NCBI GenBank assembly: GCA_037447605.1
Contig: CM074814.1
Location: 651,865-715,864 of the forward strand
Source: Zygnema circumcarinatum
Taxonomy: Eukaryota > Streptophyta > Zygnematophyceae > Zygnematales > Zygnemataceae
Direction of reading: 5' to 3'
Length of the DNA stretch: 64,000 nucleotides
Part shown: one piece after another, positions 60,801 to 64,000 of the stretch
Layout of the letters: the number at the start of each line of letters is the position of its first letter
How positions within the stretch are numbered: the stretch's first letter is position 1
Translations under genes and position numbers: made by a program
Notes under the pieces: model-generated
The model's input: the letters and a program-made list of their open reading frames with translations, nothing else
Told to the model about the DNA's origin: nothing
Databases searched by the model: none

Positions 60801-63800
60801 AACGGTGGCCTCAAGTAGCCTTCCTTCCCGCTTTATTATGGCTGATTTTGTTGGCGTTCTTTTATGTATGCAGGAAATGTTTGTGAATGGAGTTCAAAAC
60901 GTTGGATTTGTGGCAAACAGCCTCAGCCAACAGCTCGAGGTGAGCTTTGAAAGCATTGTTTTCATTCGCTTTTTTTCTCATCCATGCTGTTGCTGCTCTG
61001 GTTCTTATTCTCTGTTTGTCCTCCCTCTCCTCCTACTTCTACAAGTTCAGAACGGTTTGATTTTTTTTGCGACAAGGTCTGGAAAGGCATGGAAAACTAG
61101 CTCGAAATTTTCTGTATTGAATCTGCTGAGGCGTTGTAAACTGTGTGAGATATATGGTGGTCCATCTAACATAAATCGTTAAGTATTTTGCAGTATTTTC
61201 GCCATCGAAAGCCGATTGCCGAAGCAGCAGAAGCTGAGGTGGGAGAGCCGGCCGAAGCAACTGCACTTCCGGGATTGGCGGAACTGAGAGGACAGTGGCA
61301 TGGAACGGTATCAGCAAGTGGAGGGGGGAACGGGGACACAAAGGTGTGCTCTCCAATATTCGAAAGTTCAATCCCTCAAGATTTTGTGCCCTGGTGCAGC
61401 CTACTTAGGGTTTAAAGTAATAGGGTTTTTAGGGTTGGTTGGGATTGAAGCTAAACCGAGGTGTAGAGGACAAGGGGAAGACAAAGAGGTGTGGTTAGTG
61501 GTTTTGGGTGATGGGGTTCCTTTTCTGAAGAACGTGTATTGGATCCTGTATCTACTCTGTCTAGTAATCTTTACCATCTGATTTTTCTATTACTGCGAGT
61601 TGTTGTTCCTCTACTTTGCACACATTTTCGTGCAAAGTCAGCCCTTACACTTTTCTACTAACCTACAACATTGCTTGCCCATGTTTTCCTGCTCTTCTGA
61701 ACCTTGTCTAACGCAACGCTTCCCCCTTAGCTGACTATATAAAGTTTTGCAAACTTCCCTTTCTGAACTCCTCTTTTGCAGGCTGACTTTGATCTGCAAG
61801 GCCATAACTGGGAGTGGGGGGCCTATTCTATGCAAGAGGTAGAGGTTTCTGGAGACTATAGCAACCACCAGGGCCTCCGTTTAGAGAAGCTCTTTATCCG
61901 CCATAATCAAGCCACTCTGCATATGGAGGGGACTCCAATGGGGCCCGCTCCTAACCTCCATTTTGCAGTCCTTCATTTCCCTGCAAATCTTGTACCACCT
62001 GTTTTGCAAGCCATGAAATCAGAAAGCACCCAAGAGGGGTCCCAGCAAGAGCATATGCCCCCCCCTGCTCCGATAAAGGGGATCATATTTGTGGAGGGAG
62101 ACTACAAAGGGCGGTGGCCGAAACCCCAATGTGAGGTAACAGTGCAGTTATTAGATGGGGCAATTGGGGGGGTGAGTTTGGAGAGAGCGGAGGTAGCTGC
62201 TTCCATTACTTCATCCTCTCGGCTTGCCTTCCATTCTTACTTGAAACCGGCAGATATTGGAGGACAAGTGCGAGTGAAGGGGAATATTCCGTTCACTTTA
62301 ACGGAGGAGGAGGAGATGGAAGGGGATAGGTGGGTGGAGGGGAGTGAGGAGAGGACGGCAGTAGCGACTGAGAGGGACAGCGATTGGGAACGGGAAAAGG
62401 AGAGGGAGAGAGAACGGGAATGGGAGAGTGAAATCGAGGGAGAGGATGACGAGCGGAGGGATGAGATTAGAGAGGCGAGAGAGGGAGTGAAGCTGCTGTT
62501 GGAGAGTGCTCGAGCTTTGGATAGAGGTGATCTTGGAAAGGGAGCGGTAGAGATCGATGTAGAAGTGAAAGATGGTGGAATGCGTCTCCTTACTGCTCTC
62601 TCTCCCGGCTTACAATGGCTGCAAGGCTCTGCCGAAGTCATGGCTCAGGTATCTTCATGACTGACAAGGATTTGTTTTGGTGATTTTTCTTTCCTTCTCA
62701 ATTTTCTACTACCCCGTTCCCTCATAGATGTATTGAGCTCAAACAGTCCACATGTAAGGCATAAGAGTTTGAACGTACCCTTACCCAGCTCTTGAAACTG
62801 TACATGTATGTCCGATTCATTCTGAAAACTTTGCGGCCGTGGCATACTTCCTTTTCTCTTGTTTCTTTGCTTGTAAGCTAAAGTCTTGAACCCTAAACAA
62901 TATCTAAATCTACTTATATCCTAGACTTCCAAAAAAGCCTGAAGGACCTTCAATTATTTACTCTAAAACCCATAATACCTTCGAAAACCGAACCTCTGGA
63001 AAAGCTCTGAAACCCTAACAATCCAATACGTCAGGTGAGGGGCACCTTCTACTCCCCCGACATCACCGGCGTAGCAACGTTGAACCGGGTGGCTATCTCC
63101 TCTCCTGTTCTCCCTCGCCCTCTCACTAATTTGGGAGGGACTATAAGGGTACGTGAAAACCAGCTTTATGTGGAGGAATTGGAGGGGAGGCTCGGGAGAG
63201 CAGGAGTGTTGGTAGTGAAGGGGCAGCTCCCCTTTAAGCCGAGGGAGGAGCCCAATATTGGGGATGGGATCACAATCAAGGCAGACGCATTGGAAGTCCG
63301 GGCCCGCAATGTATTCAGGTAACGTGGCATACATCCATTCTTTTTTTTAATACGAGTAAAATTTGGAGATTGGCCTTTAAACGGCAGTTTTCTTCACTTT
63401 CTTCTGCTTGCATTACATCATGCTAATCATGAATCATCAATCATCTTCATCATCACATCGTGAAAGGTCTCTCTCTCTCATATCATCTCTCCCTCTCCTC
63501 TCTCTCTCACTCGCTCCTGTGCCTCTCCCTCGTTCCGGCTGTACAGTGGCCAAGTGGACAGCCAACTACTGGTTATGGGCTCCCTCAAGGAGCCGGAAGT
63601 TACTGGTATCATAAATCTCTCCCGCGGAAACGTGTATCTCTCCCAAGAGAATACGGTGAACAACGATGCTCCATCAGCGGCAGTAGGCAGCCATGGTTGG
63701 ACTGCTGCCCAGGGGAATGCAGGTCAGTCTTTCTCCACTCTCTCCACTCCACTCTCTCTCCGCTTCCCCATCTCCTCCCCTCCCTCCCATTCTCCTGACT

Positions 63801-64000
63801 TCTCCCAAACTCATGCTTGGTGTTGTTTCAGCCGAGGAAGTTGAGGAAGCAGAACTTGAAGCTGCGGATGAAGAGAGGAAGGTCCCTGTAGCTGTGCGCT
63901 TAAGGGGCTTAAAGTTACACCTTGGACCTGAGCTTCGTATAGTGTATCCTCTCATACTTAACTTTGCAACCAGTGGAGAACTGGAAGTTAATGGCTATGC
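51066..64000 (+). CDS. TIC236: TIC236/SSG4-type chloroplast inner-envelope TamB-like protein, 5' part
   Basis: Nineteen exons in the window: 51066-51890, 52816-54710, 55103-55301, 55470-55529, 55745-55849, 56474-56614, 56768-56830, 57340-57570, 57855-57938, 58204-58364, 58876-59752, 59895-60077, 60462-60743, 60874-60939, 61194-61343, 61782-62648, 63035-63318, 63547-63722 and 63832 onward. All are phase-consistent, giving ~2270 residues before the edge; land-plant TIC236 is ~2150-2170 in full. It has an N-terminal transit region, one membrane helix (VAWFVGAFVLATAVAFA) and then the RVRRLSPLGITLGPCSVGP motif. A very long beta-helical repeat body follows; landmarks are FERLLEIPLDWYKGRA, NSRYVLEGEYVLPGLRDR, GGGNGDT, DGGMRLLTALSPG, SSPVLPRPLTN.GGT and LGPELRIVYPLILNFA. 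TIC236 bridges the TOC75 POTRA domains to the TIC channel during preprotein import. Exons 2, 11 and 16 carry long low-complexity inserts rich in Gly, Ser, Arg and Glu. Confidence 0.93.

Overview
The window looks like nuclear DNA of a green alga on the streptophyte (charophyte) side. The genes are split by many short spliceosomal introns and encode plant-type proteins: a TIC236 chloroplast-envelope translocon protein, a chloroplast-type copper chaperone for superoxide dismutase (CCS), an F-group bZIP with its Cys/His zinc-sensor motif, a one-helix LHC-like protein, a heterotrimeric G-protein beta subunit and a plant-type NOSIP. A pherophorin wall protein with an (SP)n spacer adds a green-algal signature. 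A zygnematophyte would fit, but the genus cannot be fixed from sequence alone. Intergenic DNA and introns are full of (CT)n/(GA)n tracts, GTAC-rich patches and AAACCCTAAA-like strings.

Layout. 1-225: last exon of a reticulon-like gene (+). 1.03-4.78 kb: left arm of a large inverted duplication with a three-exon gene (-) of unknown, four-helix-bundle type. 5.6-10.5 kb: G beta (+), with a perfect-looking 312-bp tandem duplication in its last intron. 11.4-13.0 kb: pherophorin (+). 14.2-15.6 kb: NOSIP (-). 16.5-18.9 kb: CCS (+). 19.8-20.3 kb: TFB5, a TFIIH subunit (-). 21.1-24.4 kb: phytanoyl-CoA dioxygenase (+). 25.4-28.4 kb: Cu/Zn-SOD copy A (+). 28.8-32.4 kb: right arm of the inverted duplication, with the second copy of the helical gene (+) and inserted LTR-retrotransposon debris. 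33.3-34.1 kb: zinc-sensing-type bZIP (-). 35.2-37.5 kb: Cu/Zn-SOD copy B (+). 38.2-42.5 kb: two intronless paralogues (-) of an unnamed 'LGP-repeat plus DNRRL' family, separated by a 42-bp palindromic minisatellite. 44.6-46.1 kb: one-helix LHC-like protein (-). 46.9-50.0 kb: J-domain protein (+). 51.1 kb to the right edge: TIC236 (+), at least 19 exons, running off the window.

Functional themes. Four genes within 21 kb deal with copper and zinc: CCS, two Cu/Zn-SOD paralogues and a bZIP19/23-type zinc regulator. Three recent duplications (SOD pair, LGP pair, helical-gene pair) plus satellite and LTR fragments show that 28-43 kb is a dynamic stretch. Exon models were assembled by eye from reading frame, GT/AG sites, phase continuity and family resemblance. 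Nearly all close in frame, but they have not been checked against transcripts.
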